Positions 23,260 through 35,954 of a DNA stretch of 64,000 bases are shown here, piece by piece (the stretch's first letter is position 1; the number at the start of each line of letters is the position of its first letter). Where the stretch lies: assembly GCF_040183065.1 (NCBI RefSeq), contig NC_091120.1, positions 255,501 to 319,500 of the forward strand. Reading direction: 5' to 3'. Below the pieces are notes generated by a model, which ran no database searches, was not told the DNA's origin, and was given only the letters and a program-made list of their open reading frames with translations. A program made the position numbers and the translations under genes. This stretch comes from Periplaneta americana (taxonomy: Eukaryota; Arthropoda; Insecta; Blattodea; Blattidae).

Positions 23260-26200
23260 GTAAGTACCCATTTGCTAAAATTAAGTAATAGTCGCCGTCT
23301 TGAAAGGAATACACACTGTATTGCTACCCTAGATCATAGTATATACACAGTCTAATATATACAGTCGCGAAGCTTGGGATGATTTTTTGCATTTCTCGCG
23401 ATAGTTGCTAGCCGCTTGGAGCGCTGTGAGTAATAGGAACAATAGACTGTGCCATTGCCATTGTGATCTAATCATCTAATACAGGCCGTAAGGCTGGCAG
23501 GCCATGTGACTCCCTTAACCCGATCACGAAGGGCTGCTTTTCAACAATATAAATTAGTTGGAATGCATAAAGAGTAACCTATATTTCTTTCAAATGTAAT
23601 GTAATTGCATTAATAAAATTTAAAACAATGATTATGAGGCATTTCAGACAATTCACTTGCGAGTTAAGGCGTATCATTATTTTTGGTGTGAAAATTACGT
23701 TGTTCGTATGTGTAATACCTGCTTTTATTTCGAGTAAATATTGCGAAATTCTTGTACATTCATTTATGCACGATTCAATAATTTTCAGTTGCACTGCACG
23801 GGTATTTAGATATGCTGAAATTATAGGTTATGTTTACTGTACCAGTTGCCCCTTTCTGTCTAATTTTAGTGGTTCCAATGCCCTGCCATTACATATGTAC
23901 CGATATATTATGTCGTATGAAAATTATAGGTTATGTTTACTATATTTAACTTATATTCCTATATTCGCAAGTATACATTATAATTAAACATAATGTCATG
24001 TATGATACCCCTCACATTCAATTTGTCTGCATAGGTGTACATGTTAAATGATATTTGGATTTGTCCTAACTCGTATCTTAGGATAAATATCTGGTAGCAG
24101 GATTTCACTGGAATTTTCCGTATAGGCCTACCGCTTGGCTAAATCTTGTAATGCTTCATTAATTTCTTGTGATAATTTTAACCCATCTGTCTTCTTGCAT
24201 GAAATCCTTACGACTAAATCATTTGCAAAGAGAGCAATTTTTAGGTTTCTGTTTTCTGGAAGCAAGGTGGTACTGGAAACTGATCCTTGTGGGAGGCCTA
24301 TGTAGTGTGGGCTTGTTTGATTTTTAAGTATTTGTGGCCATATTTATTAGTTATAAATTCCTGGATAAGGAAGCTTTGGAACTCTCAGCATAGACCTATT
24401 TACAAGAAATGTCATTTTTTGGGGGTAGTTTCTGCCTCCATACTGAATTACTAGCATATTGACTTTTTGAAATCAATGAATACCAGTACTGATAGTGTAA
24501 TTCTGTTTTATTCAGAGAATCGAATATCTAGGTTCAGCATTGCAACTTGCTGAAACTTTCTAAATCATAATTCTTGTCCTTCTAAAAACCAGTTTAACCT
24601 TGTGCATATCATTTGTTTCATAATTTTTGCGACAGTGCTTGTCAGTGCAATTTGTCGAAAATTGTCTACTTTTGTTGAATCTTTGCTTGCTTTTAATATT
24701 TGTATTATAATGGCTTTTCTACAACTTTCTGGGACACTGGCGTTCCAAATCAAATTAAAAAGCTTTGAAAGGGCATTATAGCATTTTCTTATGAGTGTTT
24801 GATGAATTGAGATATTAGTTTATCCTACACATCTCTTTTTTCCAGGCCTTATATGCTTTTGTGAGCTCTTCCGTGGAGAAATTGTTATTGAAAAATATCT
24901 TCTTTGTTACTTGTGGTAGGTTTACAGTTAGTAGAAGAAAAATTAAGTTTTCCTTCTTCTTTTGGGGTAATGGATCTGAAGAAGCATACTGGCAATATGC
25001 TTATTTGGTGAAGCATTCTGCAATTTCTTGGCCTCCAGTGTGGATTTTGTTTTTGTGTTTCAGAAGTTTTTTAATGATGATACAAATCTGTGAGCTTTTA
25101 TGTAGACTAATATATGGCACCGGTACGTACGCATCCATCTTTGCTTTTGTTATTTTCTTTTTGGTTGCTGTTTTTTTTTTTTGTCTCCAAATGGTTTACA
25201 TCTTGTTTTCCTTTGTCACGCTGTCCTTGAGATTCGATGAAGCTTTTGTCAAAAGGGTTTGTGTCTTGGTATCCATTTCCTACCAAAGGAGATTATGGCA
25301 AGCAAAAGTCCTTACATGCTTTATGTGGACTGTTCTTATATTCTTTTAAGTTTGTCAGTGGTAGGGAGTTTTTTCAAGTTTATTTTTGAGTGTAAAATGG
25401 TAGAAATTAAACCAATTTGAATTAAAAAAAATTGAATGGCATCATTGGGCTAATCTACTCTTACATCACTTTTTATTGCAGGAAACAAAACAGATAGAAG
25501 AGAAAACTGCTGAGTCAGCTGTATTTACTGACAAACAGGGAAATGTAACCATTAGAATCCAAGCGAAACCTAGTGCCAAGCAGAATGCTGTAACAGGTAA
25601 GCTTATGTCCTTTCTGGACTGTTATGTAGATTGAGCTATTTGCAGCAACATTTTCTCTCTTTTATTTTCAAAGTGTTGAGAAGGTATTGTTATACTGTAA
25701 TTAATTGTTAGGGTAGGCTGCTCAGGCTTTTGGTATTCACTTAGGCTAGGTACTAGGAAACACGCAGGTCAGATTTCGTAATTTTTAGTCCATGAGAAGA
25801 TTAACTCCATATGTAGATGAAATTATTGGGGATCATCAGTGTGGTTTTAGGCGTAATAGATCAACTATTGACCAGATATTTTGTATTCGACAGATAATGG
25901 AGAAAAAATGGGAGTATAAGGGTACAGTGCATCAGTTATTCATAGATTTCAAAAAGGCATATGACTCGGTTAAGAGAGAAGTTTTATATGATATTCTTAC
26001 TGAATTTGGTATTCCCAAGAAACTAGTTAGATTAATTAAAATGTGTCTCAGTGAAACGTACAGCAGAGTTCGTATAGGTCAGTTTCTGTCAGATGCGTTT
26101 CCAATTCACTGTGGGCTAAAGCAAGGAGATGCACTATCACCTTTACTTTTTAACTTTGCTCTAGAGTATGCCATTAGGAAAGTCCAGGATAACAGAGAGG

Positions 26201-29200
26201 GTTTGGAATTGAACGGGTTACATCAGCTGCTTGTCTATGCCGATGACGTGAATATGTTAGGAGAAAATCCACAAACCATTAGGGAAAACACGGAAATTTT
26301 ACTGGAAGCAAGTAAAGAGATAGGTTTGGAAGTAAATCCCGAAAAGACAAAGTATATGATTATGTCTCGTGACCAGAATATTGTACGAAGTGGAACTATA
26401 AAAATTGGAAATTTTTCTTTTGAAGAGGTGGAGAAGTTCAAATATCTGGGAGCAACAGTAACAAATATAAATGATACTCGGGAGGAAATTAAACACAGAA
26501 TAAATATGGGAAATGCCTGTTATTATTCGGTTGAGATACTTTTATCATCCAGTCTGCTGTCGAAAAATGTGAAAGTTAGAATTTATAAAACAGTTATATT
26601 ACCGGTTGTTCTGTATGGTTGTGAAACTTGGACTCTCACTTTGAGAGAGGAACAGAGACTACGGGTGTTTGAGAATAAGATTCTTAGGAAAATATTTGGA
26701 GCTAAGAGGGATGAAGTTACAGGAGAATGGAGAAAGTTACACAACACAGAACTGCACGCATTGTATTCTTCACCTGACATAATTAGGAACATTAAATCCA
26801 GACGTTTGAGATGGGCAGGGCATGTAGCACGTATGGGCGAATCCAGAAATGCATATAGAGTGTTAGTTGGGAGGCTGGAGGGAAAAAGACCTTTAGGGAG
26901 GCCGAGACATAGATGGGAAGATAATATTAAAATGGATTTGAGGGAGGTGGGATATGATGATAGAGAATGGATTAATCTTGCTCAGGATAGGGACCAATAG
27001 CGGGCTTATGTGAGGGTGACAATGAACCTCCGGGTTCCTTAAAAGCCAGTAAGTAAGTAAGTATAAGGACAAAAAGCAAAATCACTGTTACGCACTTGTA
27101 ACAGTGGTCTGCAGAACGAAGTAATATAAAAGAAGCCACCAAGAACAGGAATACAGATGGAAACAGGAGTCAGTAACAGTATACTAATATTTATAAACCA
27201 CGAAATCACACGTAAATTACAATATAAATTACTTACCAGATGTTCAAGTACGCATTTATCTTTCACTGTCTATAGTTCTCGTCATAGTTAAATTTCTGCA
27301 ATTTATTTATTTATTTAATTTACACAGTATGACAAGCAGTATTGAAATTATATTAAAGCAAAGGAATACAAAGCAAAAACTATTAAATACATTAAACAAT
27401 ACTGAACATATTAAATATTAAAACATAAAATTAAGTATAGCGATCGAAATAGTTCTCTAAGTCCATATTGACACTATATCTCACTGCTTATAGTTACTCC
27501 ATGTCTTATTCTTTATTGTAGTGATAAAGTACAACTATAACATACACATTGTATGCTACGCCTATGCAATTTGGAGATTTAATTATATGTAATTCTTATT
27601 TCCATATACTTAAACTTGGTTTTAAAAAGTCTACAGCTGTGCCACTTATCACTCACTTTACATCAGTATAATTCCTTAGAAATAACACGCTGCAGATAAC
27701 CACCTTCTCTTTGTATGCTTTTCTCCATTCTTCGTGAACACACGGTGATTGTAACTCCCTGCAACATCTCAATGGAAATTGCTTCAGTCTCGTCATGCAA
27801 CCTGGCCTTCAGTTCATTAATGTTTTGAGGAGGATGACCAAACACTCATATTTTTAAGAATTGTCATAAAAATAAATCACACTGTGATATCTGATGATGC
27901 CACAGGCCAGATGACATGAAAGTTCTCGTAAAGCAGTGATCAATATTCTAGCAGTCTGAACTATAGCTCTATCCTGTGGATATGGATCATTGTCTAGTTC
28001 ATGTTTGAATCTTGGTGATGTAAATCACAGTTAGCTGCATGGACACACATACACAGGACTGCACACCACGCAGTCAGTCACTGGTCACACTACATCTTTA
28101 ATGAGCTGGTATTTCTATCGCAGTAGTACACTTGCTAACACTTCAACACAAAACTGCTTTTTTCACCACCAAGAATACCTATAAATAGGGGTGTGATTTT
28201 ATGGTAATTATTTTACTTTGATTTTTGGTGATTAAAATAGTTTGATTGCAGTGAATATTTTGTAGAAAAACAGCAATTTTGTGCATATTTCGCACCCTAT
28301 TGAAACAGTCCCTTTGAAAATAACAGAAAATTGCTTGCATCATTATTCGACGATGGGGAGGTGACGGCACTGCCTGCATGTCCTGGCACCCTTCAGTTGA
28401 ACTGTGTTATGTAACATGAGGCACTCCAGTACCAGTTTTGATTTAACCAAGGGGGCCTCAAATGCCTTGAGTGCTGCTCGGCTATCTGAAAGTGTAAAAA
28501 TGTAAGATGGTAAGTCGCTTCTTTGTCTGGTACCTCCACCATGACCTCTCTTGTATGAGTAACTCTGCCAGTACAGCTCTCGGTTTCATTGGATACACAC
28601 AAGCCCCCACCAGCTTCAAGGTCATGTGGCTTGTAGGGGGGAGGGAAGATAAAGTAAAACGAAATTAGTGTTATTAACTTCCAAAATCATCTCATACATG
28701 ATTAGACCTCGAATTTTGTGATAAATGTCTATTTTTGCCTGAACCCATAAAGTAAAGTATATTCAAATTTCATGTAAAATGCATGTAATGGAAGCGTAGA
28801 AATGCCCATGTAGAGCTATATATGTCTGGCGTACAAATGGATCAGCTGAGAAGGTATATTATGCTCTCGGGTGGTGAAAGGGCGCTCCAGTGGGACTTCA
28901 GCTACATGGCTGATTCAACAGATAGCACCACCACAAGTTGTGGTAAGGCACAATAAACCTGCTGGAAGCTGTGGACCCTTCTCCACACAAAGAAAAAGTT
29001 GCTTTAAATTAATCAGAAAGGACTGAAGGCTTGTTGTTACTCCATTAGTGTTGTAGGTGGATGAACAGTTTTGCGTTTTTACATGTAGAAATGTCCAAAG
29101 TTTTGGAGCTGTATATTCACCGCATTATCAGACAAGGCAATGAGAGAAGGATTGATTGGTCCTAGAGAACAGCTTTTAGTAACAGGTCCAGTGGGTGTAT

Positions 29201-29896
29201 ATTCAAAAGATTGGATCTTCTGCTTCTGTACATAAACGCGAAAGCCTCCTGACATCCGAGGCCTAGTGATGATAGTCATCCAGTGCAAATTAAAATGTAA
29301 TTTTTGCATGATTATTCTGGTTACTATGCAGAAAATGAAAATTTCTTGCACTTTGTTCATTTAAATATTTGATTTAAGTTAGACAGTGACATTGTACAGT
29401 GTTGCAACTTAATGAATTCGAATCACCTTCAGAGATTGGCAGTGAAGCAATTGGGGTACAGATCAATGCACCCCCTGTCGAAGGCGAGGCAAACACGGAG
29501 CTTGTGAAGTTCCTGGCAGCTGTGCTGGGTGTGAGGAAAAGTGACATTTCCTTAGAGAAGGTAATTATACTTGTTTATGTCGAAGTAGTCACAGCTAGAG
29601 CCATCTATCAGCATAGCACCGCTGTATGTAGTTGTGAGACAAGTGGCCAACAGCTTCAGTTTTCTCAGCTCCAAACTCTCGCAATGTTTCTCCTCTTTCA
29701 TTCGTAGACAGTGAAGCAAATTATTGCTTGGGCATTAATATCACTTCCAGCCTATACTGTGGCTTTGATTAAAGAGGAGCTATTTAATTTGTTACAGGGA
29801 TCTCGATCCAGACTCAAGACTGTGGTGGTTGCTGAAGGTACCTTGACCGCAGATCAAGTGATGGTCAAGTTGAAGGAAACCGCGAGAACTGGTTAA
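23149..29896 (+). CDS. C15orf40 homolog: UPF0235/DUF167 protein, C15orf40 homolog (4 exons)
   Basis: Exons 23149-23259, 25482-25596, 29433-29560 and 29798-29896 join with matching phases (0, 1, 0) and GT/AG borders into 151 codons including the stop, close to the 153 residues of human C15orf40. Exons 2-4 give [20 protein letters not shown], then [31 protein letters not shown] and a last exon aligning with the human C-terminus. This is the DUF167 fold (YggU family), whose biochemical role is unsettled. Exon 1 ([18 protein letters not shown]) is basic and lacks acidic residues, as in a mitochondrial presequence; human C15orf40 also has a basic leader before an internal Met. Exons 2-4 are firm; exon 1 is inferred from phase, position and length. 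Introns of about 2.2, 3.8 and 0.2 kb are filled with transposon relics. Confidence 0.85.
23346..23451 (+). mobile_element. P-like miniature element in intron 1
   Basis: The ends CACAGTCTA and TAGACTGTG enclose 106 bases. The first part, including ATATACAGTCGCGAAGCTTG, is nearly identical to the left end of the 9143-10460 element. The inner AACAATAGACTGT word also occurs at 9231-9243. No clear duplication flanks it. Confidence 0.55.
24110..25345 (-). pseudogene. LINE (jockey/R1-like) relic in intron 1, antisense
   Basis: Reading the minus strand from 25345 to 24110 gives, in several frames, a Lys-rich linker before the RT ([14 protein letters not shown]). It continues with [19 protein letters not shown] and [18 protein letters not shown], then VFIDFKK (motif A), GLPQGSV (motif B), and LFANDLV where YADD is expected, so the catalytic box is altered to FAND. 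Many breaks show an old copy. It lies against the direction of the host gene. Confidence 0.75.
25482..25596 (+). CDS. C15orf40 homolog: C15orf40 homolog, exon 2
   Basis: Acceptor TTTTATTGCAG, donor GTAAGC. It encodes [20 protein letters not shown] followed by the first DUF167 strand [18 protein letters not shown], ending in phase 1. Confidence 0.9.
25793..27058 (+). mobile_element. RTE-like LINE in intron 2, sense orientation
   Basis: A 5'-truncated copy of the same family as 2140-3640, but much better preserved. A 402-codon frame (25792-27000) runs from [20 protein letters not shown] through [39 protein letters not shown] and [20 protein letters not shown] to [10 protein letters not shown] stop then replaces the Trp codon seen at the same place in the 41-kb copy. 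It ends AAAAGCCAGTAAGTAAGTAAG. No target duplication was identified. It is in the same direction as the host gene. Confidence 0.85.
27640..28010 (-). pseudogene. Tc1/mariner-superfamily DDE relic in intron 2
   Basis: The minus strand encodes a worn version of the terminal WP-SPD-T-CDFFLW motif (here [15 protein letters not shown]), then [20 protein letters not shown] and EMLQGV, with an [11 protein letters not shown] end. This is the C-terminal part of the insect DDE transposases that end in GGHLxxIIF. Only the last quarter is present. Confidence 0.65.
28370..28630 (-). pseudogene. LINE RNase H fragment in intron 2
   Basis: The minus strand reads [20 protein letters not shown] followed by [12 protein letters not shown]. 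This is the RNase H core of I/R1-group LINEs, in which (F/Y)SDSxAAL carries a catalytic Asp. It is short and broken. Confidence 0.55.
29433..29560 (+). CDS. C15orf40 homolog: C15orf40 homolog, exon 3
   Basis: The acceptor AATCACCTTCAG was chosen because it joins phase 1 as GAG and gives [20 protein letters not shown], the same length as the human protein. The donor is GTAATT after SLEK, phase 0. Confidence 0.9.
29798..29896 (+). CDS. C15orf40 homolog: C15orf40 homolog, exon 4 and stop
   Basis: The acceptor AATTTGTTACAG gives [20 protein letters not shown] and [12 protein letters not shown], ending at TAA. It aligns with the human GGKSREKVVKLLAS... end without gaps. Confidence 0.9.
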   Translation, partial: GSRSRLKTVVVAEGTLTADQVMVKLKETARTG

Positions 29897-30081
29897 TTAA
29901 ATAACATGATAAGGTTTGAAGCCAGGAGAGAAGAAACTTATTAAACGTGGACTGTGTACGACCAATGGAGTCTTGAATTGTATTCAAGAAGAAAATTTCA
30001 GATAGATAAAATCAGAATTAACTCTCAGTGGTGACAAAATAATATGAGGAAATTTTACAATAGTATTGTAATAACCGAAGT

Positions 30082-30087
30082 AATAAA
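30082..30087 (+). terminator. Candidate poly(A) signal of the DUF167 gene
   Basis: AATAAA lies 186 bases after the stop codon. Confidence 0.45.
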
Positions 30088-30619
30088 GTCATCACTAGTA
30101 CATCTGCAATCTGATCATTGTCACAGAACCATGGCACATTTCTGTTTACACCATCCGTCAATGGCAGTCCTGTTACATTTCTGTACTCGCCTTAACAAAA
30201 TGTTTACTACGAACATATATTATTCATTTTAGCTAGTCCTTATGCTTTAAGTTTAAAAATTACACCATGCTTTTAGAATTGACTCTTTAAAGAATATTTT
30301 CCTTTTACATCATTCTCCAGACAAAATAATAGAGTGTGCCTAGTATCTTCTTTTTGTCTGCAGAATGTTTCCCCTTCTATTTCATAACCTTCAAATTCCT
30401 AATCTTCACAATGCTGGACCCATCCATTTCTTCTGGTGTTAATTCTTACGTATTCCTCATAGAACCATGACGTGTCCATGGGACATTGGTACAGTATATA
30501 CTTACCAGTATTTCAGATCCCGTGCATTTGAGCTGAGATAAGGTTTAAACTCGGAAAAAATGACTTTTTACGAGAACAAACTTGTGGCAAAATGTTCTGT
30601 GAAACCATGGACAGTAAGC
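30088..30619. other. Spacer downstream of the DUF167 gene
   Basis: No further gene was seen. A longer 3' UTR may occupy part of it. Confidence 0.35.
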
Positions 30620-30676
<57 letters not shown>

Positions 30677-30680
30677 GTTA

Positions 30681-30727
<47 letters not shown>
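30620..30727. repeat. (ATT)n microsatellite
   Basis: About 36 ATT units with one interruption near 30677. It produces false Tyr- and Ile-runs in translation. Confidence 0.95.
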
Positions 30728-30731
<4 letters not shown>

Positions 30732-31984
30732 ATTAGTAATAAAAATAATTTATCATCTCTGTGAGATGATAAAATAATATTCAACTTAATCTTCTGATTA
30801 AATCAGCCTATAACATACATCTAATCTATGTAATGTACTCAGAGTATTCGCAAATACTTTGGTGACATCATGCTGCCTTTCAACCAGAAAATTCAACAGT
30901 TCTGTTTTTTAATACAGTCGCAAGGGTTTCAGAATATCCAGTTAAAGTGGGAAAGGTCATGTATGTACTACCTGTCAGTGACATATTCTTCAGATAATGT
31001 GAAAGCAACACTCTTTTGAAGTGCACAAGCCACAGTTTGAGAAGCATTTACTGCAGTTCATAAAGATTTGTTCCCGCAGTTCAACATTAAGCACATTTAA
31101 TATTTGTTAAGAAAGCTAACCAACAACTGTCTGTTGTCAGCACTGCACTAACTAATTAAGGAATTTTTCAGTTTCATTAGGAAGGATACAAATTGGTTTG
31201 AGTTCTTTCCCTCTACTAAGTCCCCTTATTTCAGCATAAAGAATTTCATTCAGTTATTCAGCATCTACTTCAAGAGTTTTGGGGATCCGAAGATACATAC
31301 ATTTCGGGTCACTACTTCATGATCTAAATTTAACACCTTGGCATATAGAACTTCTTGATGGAAAATGCAATAGAATAAACATTTTTGGTATTGTCAATCT
31401 TTTATGCCCAAAAATATGTATATGAAATCATTTCAAATTGTTTTCTTATAGCTGTAGAAAAGAGATTTGGAAGTACCTGTACTTCGTTTTCCATATTCTC
31501 TGCAACTTCACTTCGTAACAAGTCTGGTATAGTACAGACAATGACAATGCAGCGAGTTAGCTGGACTTACTGCAAGGCACAGAACACACTGTAACTTTTT
31601 TAACTATATCCCCATCACATTAAGGCTCCGTTTAGATGTACTTGCTTTTACAAGTGCTGTTGCTTAAAAATAATGAACTAGTGACTTGTGCAGCAAATGC
31701 TGCAGATAAGTTCATTGGAAGTTCAAATACATTTTTTTCAGTTTTATTTTCAGTGAAGTATACCAGATAGTTGAGGGGTTCGGAAGTAAAAAATGGTAAG
31801 GGACGTTTTATTGATTTGAAGTTACAGGTAGACAAACATTTGTACATGCATTAGTTTGTATAGTTACCAGGAAAGTAAAATCTATATACCTCTGCAATAT
31901 GTAGAGATGTTGGAAAACTAACTACTGCATTAGACGCACAATGTAAGATACTATATTATATCCTATATCCTATATTCCCGATTT
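30728..31984. other. AT-rich spacer, no gene seen
   Basis: No coding motif or terminal repeat was recognised. Confidence 0.4.
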
Positions 31985-31987
31985 ACC

Positions 31988-32235
31988 ACGAAAATCGTCT
32001 GTAGCTGCATTTAGATTGGCAACAGGCCATGATTGTTTGGCCAAACACCTGCATAGAATTGGAATATATCAGTCTCCTATCTGTCCATTGTGCAACTCAA
32101 ACCAAGAAATGAATTCGGAACACCTCAAAATCTGTGCTTCAGTGGCTGGTCATGATAATATCTTTGAAAAATATTGGAGTGCAAGAGGTCAAATGACTTT
32201 ATTGTCAAACGCCTGGCATTAGAAAACAACAACAT
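31988..32235 (+). mobile_element. LINE 3' tail, sense arm of an inverted pair
   Basis: It encodes the end of a LINE ORF2: FRLATGHDCLAKHLHRIGIY, then CPLCNSNQEMNSEHLKIC and FEKYWSARGQM. This is the Cys/His knuckle that follows RNase H in I/R1-like LINEs. It ends GCCTGGCATTAGAAAACAAC. A nearly identical copy lies in reverse at 32795-33050. Confidence 0.8.
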
Positions 32236-32794
32236 ATTATATCCTATATATCTCATTTTAACCAAAATGTGCGTTACCATTTTTTACGCCTGAGCAACTC
32301 ATTTTGAAAGTTATTTCCTTCCATAATAATTAAACATACTCCCTCTTAATGATTTTTTTTTTTTTTTTTTTTTGCAAAATACTTTTTCTTGAACCTACCC
32401 ATCATCAGTTCTTGAGTTTCAGTACGAAAATGCAAGTCAGGACGATCATTGTGTTTTTCTTATGGGAGTAAAACAGTAGCTATTTCAGATCACTGAGGAT
32501 TGTAGGTGAGAGTTATGAAAATATCAGGTTTGTTATGCTTTCCAACAATAGACATAGCATCTTGGTATAGCTGCTGCATTTTTCGTGAAGTACCTTGAAA
32601 TATAGAGGACAGAATCACTTTTTCTTGCTAAGAGATCTTGCTGAGGTAAACAGGAGACTACAAAATCTTGTAGGCTTCTTATTTTATTAGTGGTAATATC
32701 TTTTAGTCTTCCTTAGGAATTGTCATTTTTGCACTTCCTCCAGACAATATTGGTCTACCAAATATAGCTGGATTAACTTGTGTGACTAATGAAT

Positions 32795-33111
32795 GTTGTT
32801 GTTGTTTTCTAATGCCAGGCGTTTGACAAAGTCATTTGACCTCTTGCACTCCAATATTTTTCAAAGATATTATCATGACCAGCCACTGAAGCACAGATTT
32901 TGAGGTGTTCCGAATCCATTTCTTGGTCTGAGTTGCACAATGGACAGTTAGGGGACTGATATATTCCAATTCTATGCAGGTGTTTGGCCAAACAATCATG
33001 GCCTGTTGCCAATCTAAATGCAGCTACAGACGATATTCGTGGTAAATCGGGAATTAACTGTGGATTTTGATGCAGAGAGTTCCATTTTTTCCCTTGGGAT
33101 TGTGTTATCAA
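32795..33111 (-). mobile_element. LINE 3' tail, antisense arm of an inverted pair
   Basis: Same family as 31988-32235, extending further upstream in the ORF (MITQSQGKKWNSLHQNPQLI, then PDLPRISSVAAFRLATGHDC). The Cys/His cluster is CPLCNSDQEMDSEHLKIC. It differs from the partner by a few substitutions and a 3-base deletion near its end. A spacer of about 560 bases separates the two copies. Confidence 0.8.
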
Positions 33112-35949
33112 ATTTTGTTTGTTGAATGAATGAATGTATGTTAGTATATGTTGAATCAGTGACGTATAACAAAATTGGCCATCAGCTCGTAATAAATTGT
33201 TAACGGCGGGAAATCAGAGACGTAAGTTATTTATGTATTTCATTTCATTCATTTACTGTTCTGCCCAAAGACAAGTCTTTCACTGCAAACCCAGCTTTCT
33301 CCAATTCCATATATTTTCAACTGTTGTAAAGAATCCAATTCTGAGATGTGGAAAATGAGGCAAATGCTATATCAGAGTTATAGAATCTTATATGCGCTCT
33401 AAATAAAATTATTCATCACAAATCATTAGCAGTTTCAGTGTTTCATTCATTGCTTGTTGCGAGAAATAAACTAACTCATCACGGCAGCAGGAAGTGAAAT
33501 GACCTGCAATTCTCCCTACAACAAAATGATATCCTTGGTAGCGATCACAAATCTGATCGGTTAAACCAAAAGAATATGAAATTAATTTTGATGTAGTTTA
33601 AAAAACGCAACTAAAATAGGAAGCATGACTCAATTAGGCTTACTAATGACTCTTCCATAATACTGCATTCCTACCAAATTGGAGAATCATACATTTAAAT
33701 ATCTACATCGCATCGCTTGATTAATAACTATAAAAATATTTAATTTTTAATAACAATATTGTTATCTTACTTAAGGTAAGTTTTGTAGTTTTCAGTAACA
33801 TACATGTATATAGTATATAGCCGTTACTCAGTAAATTATAGAATTGAAGATCTAATTTAAGATATTCTCTAAGTCTACTTATATAATCCCAAAAGGTTTC
33901 AGTTTCACATTATCAATATAGCATTAATGTGTATAATTATTAGTGACAAATACGTCATGGCATTAACTATAATAATATTTAATTTTTAATCGTACTAATG
34001 TTATCAAACATTCTTAAGTTTTGTAGTTCGTAATATCCAATACACAGCTGTACTCAGAAAATTACACGTGATTCAAACCTATAAATTCTTTTTAGTAAGT
34101 CTTGGAGTTTTTAGTAATCAGTATATATGAAAAAATTACACAAATTAAGATCGACATATTGGCATTATGATGTTAGAGAATCTAAATATGTCAGCAATCC
34201 TGCAGATCATGGCCTTCGTGTAATATTGTTTATTGTAGTGTCTGATTTGTTTTATTCTGAAATGCAATTAGTTCTCGAAACTGACAAAAGATGAATTTTA
34301 GAAAATATGAAAATTATGTAGGAAAACTAACGCTTCACTGAAAGTTACAATTTTTCTGAAAATCCTTGGATGCCAAGCTTCAAAATGAAGGGTCACTCAT
34401 TAAAATCTGTTCAGCCATTTTTCCGTAATTTCCATTACCAGTTCAAGATGTAAATGAGGGCCTTCACATGCAGCCACTACCACAGAACAGTGGCGCTGCC
34501 AAGTGGCCTCGTCTGAAGGAGCCCTAAATGTTTAAGCTGAACCCTATATGGATAAAATGATCCCTTTTCTTGTAATATGATGTCACTCGTGGTACTTTAG
34601 AAACAGAAGTGTAGATGGTTTTCCACTCCGTTCTGTGTTTAATATATCTGGATGTTTTCCTCATAAATAATATTCCTGAAGTTATTGAATATATGGGTTG
34701 TTTGTATTTACCCGAATGTAACACGAAGTTTTTTCCTGAATTCTCGAATACAAAAACCTGGGGTCGTCTTAAAATTGCAGATTGAAGGCTATTGTTACAC
34801 CCGTTCAAAGTCAGTGTTTTTAGATTGCGTAGTATATAGCCAGGCTTCCAAGTAAAAAAATAGTACTGGTAAGTTATAAAGAACATTCTTAGAAGTATTG
34901 AGTAAATACAGTATGTATATACATAAATATTAAATGAAATATACTGTTAAAGAACATGTTGTATTTTATTACTTCATTTCGAATGTACACGTTCTACACA
35001 ATCATTGGGATTTCCTGTCGCTTGTCTCTTTTAGCAAGTCATAATTACATTGCTTGATTACCGAACATATTTTGCAAATATACTTTGTTATAATGACAAT
35101 TTTGACAATTCTTTCACATGTTTGCTAGGGTTGCCAAATCTTTTGTATTTTACCCACATTTTCTCCAGTTTCCCATCTCACGTACAGCTTGATTCAGGGA
35201 TTTTGGCCCCTGCAAAAAGTAAGTAGATAGACTAAGAGCTAGTTACTCATCACTACTGGCTGGCTGGGTCACATAGGTCAGGCCGCGCAGTCATAACACC
35301 TAACACTTCCATCTTACCATATTGCAGTACACCCTGCCTTAAAAGCACAATATTCTTCCACACGTCCCATTACATCTGTTGACTAAGCAATGTCATGATG
35401 ACTTATATTTTCTTGACATGATGTCCCTCAGCTACGAGCACTGATATTATTTTCATTCTTCCTCTTCCCTCTTCCCCTCCTGTGCACGTTTGTGATTAAA
35501 TTTCTTTCTTATGACGCAACACACAGCTCGCTCACTAGCCAAACAACCAAGGACAAGGGCCAATAATGTTGAATCGAGCTGTATATGGTAATATTTTCTA
35601 CCATATTTCATGAAGTCTTATTTATTTATTTATTCATTCATTCATTAATTACACTTTATCCCTAAAATTTCTGTTACACATGGCCTTCCATAAATTGTCA
35701 GTAGGCTTGCAGCAATACTTGCCAGCAATTTGCTTCGAAAGCAATCCCTGATGTTCTCTGCCGCATCCAGCTATTTCTGCTGGTGATAATTGCTGTAAAG
35801 AAACCTTGGCGAAGATTGCTGTAGTGGAACTGTAGCTTAACAATGCAATCAGAGCCATATTTAGGAAGTGGGTTCTTGCCCAGGGCAGAAAATTTCTGGA
35901 AACTTGTACAAAAACTTCGGTGAAATGGAATGTATCTCTGGTACAGTGG
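33112..35949. other. AT-rich spacer, no gene seen
   Basis: No gene was recognised. GCTAGGGTTGCCAAATC at about 35127 resembles a hAT-type end, without a partner. Confidence 0.4.
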
Positions 35950-35954
35950 ATAAG

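Noticed and set aside
24861-25349. 162-codon + strand frame rich in Phe and Leu, resembling a membrane protein
   Set aside because: The opposite strand reads as the Lys-rich linker before the RT of the intronic LINE, so the hydrophobic frame is its antisense.
30592-30777. Poly-Tyr/poly-Ile frame
   Set aside because: It is a translation of the (ATT)n microsatellite.
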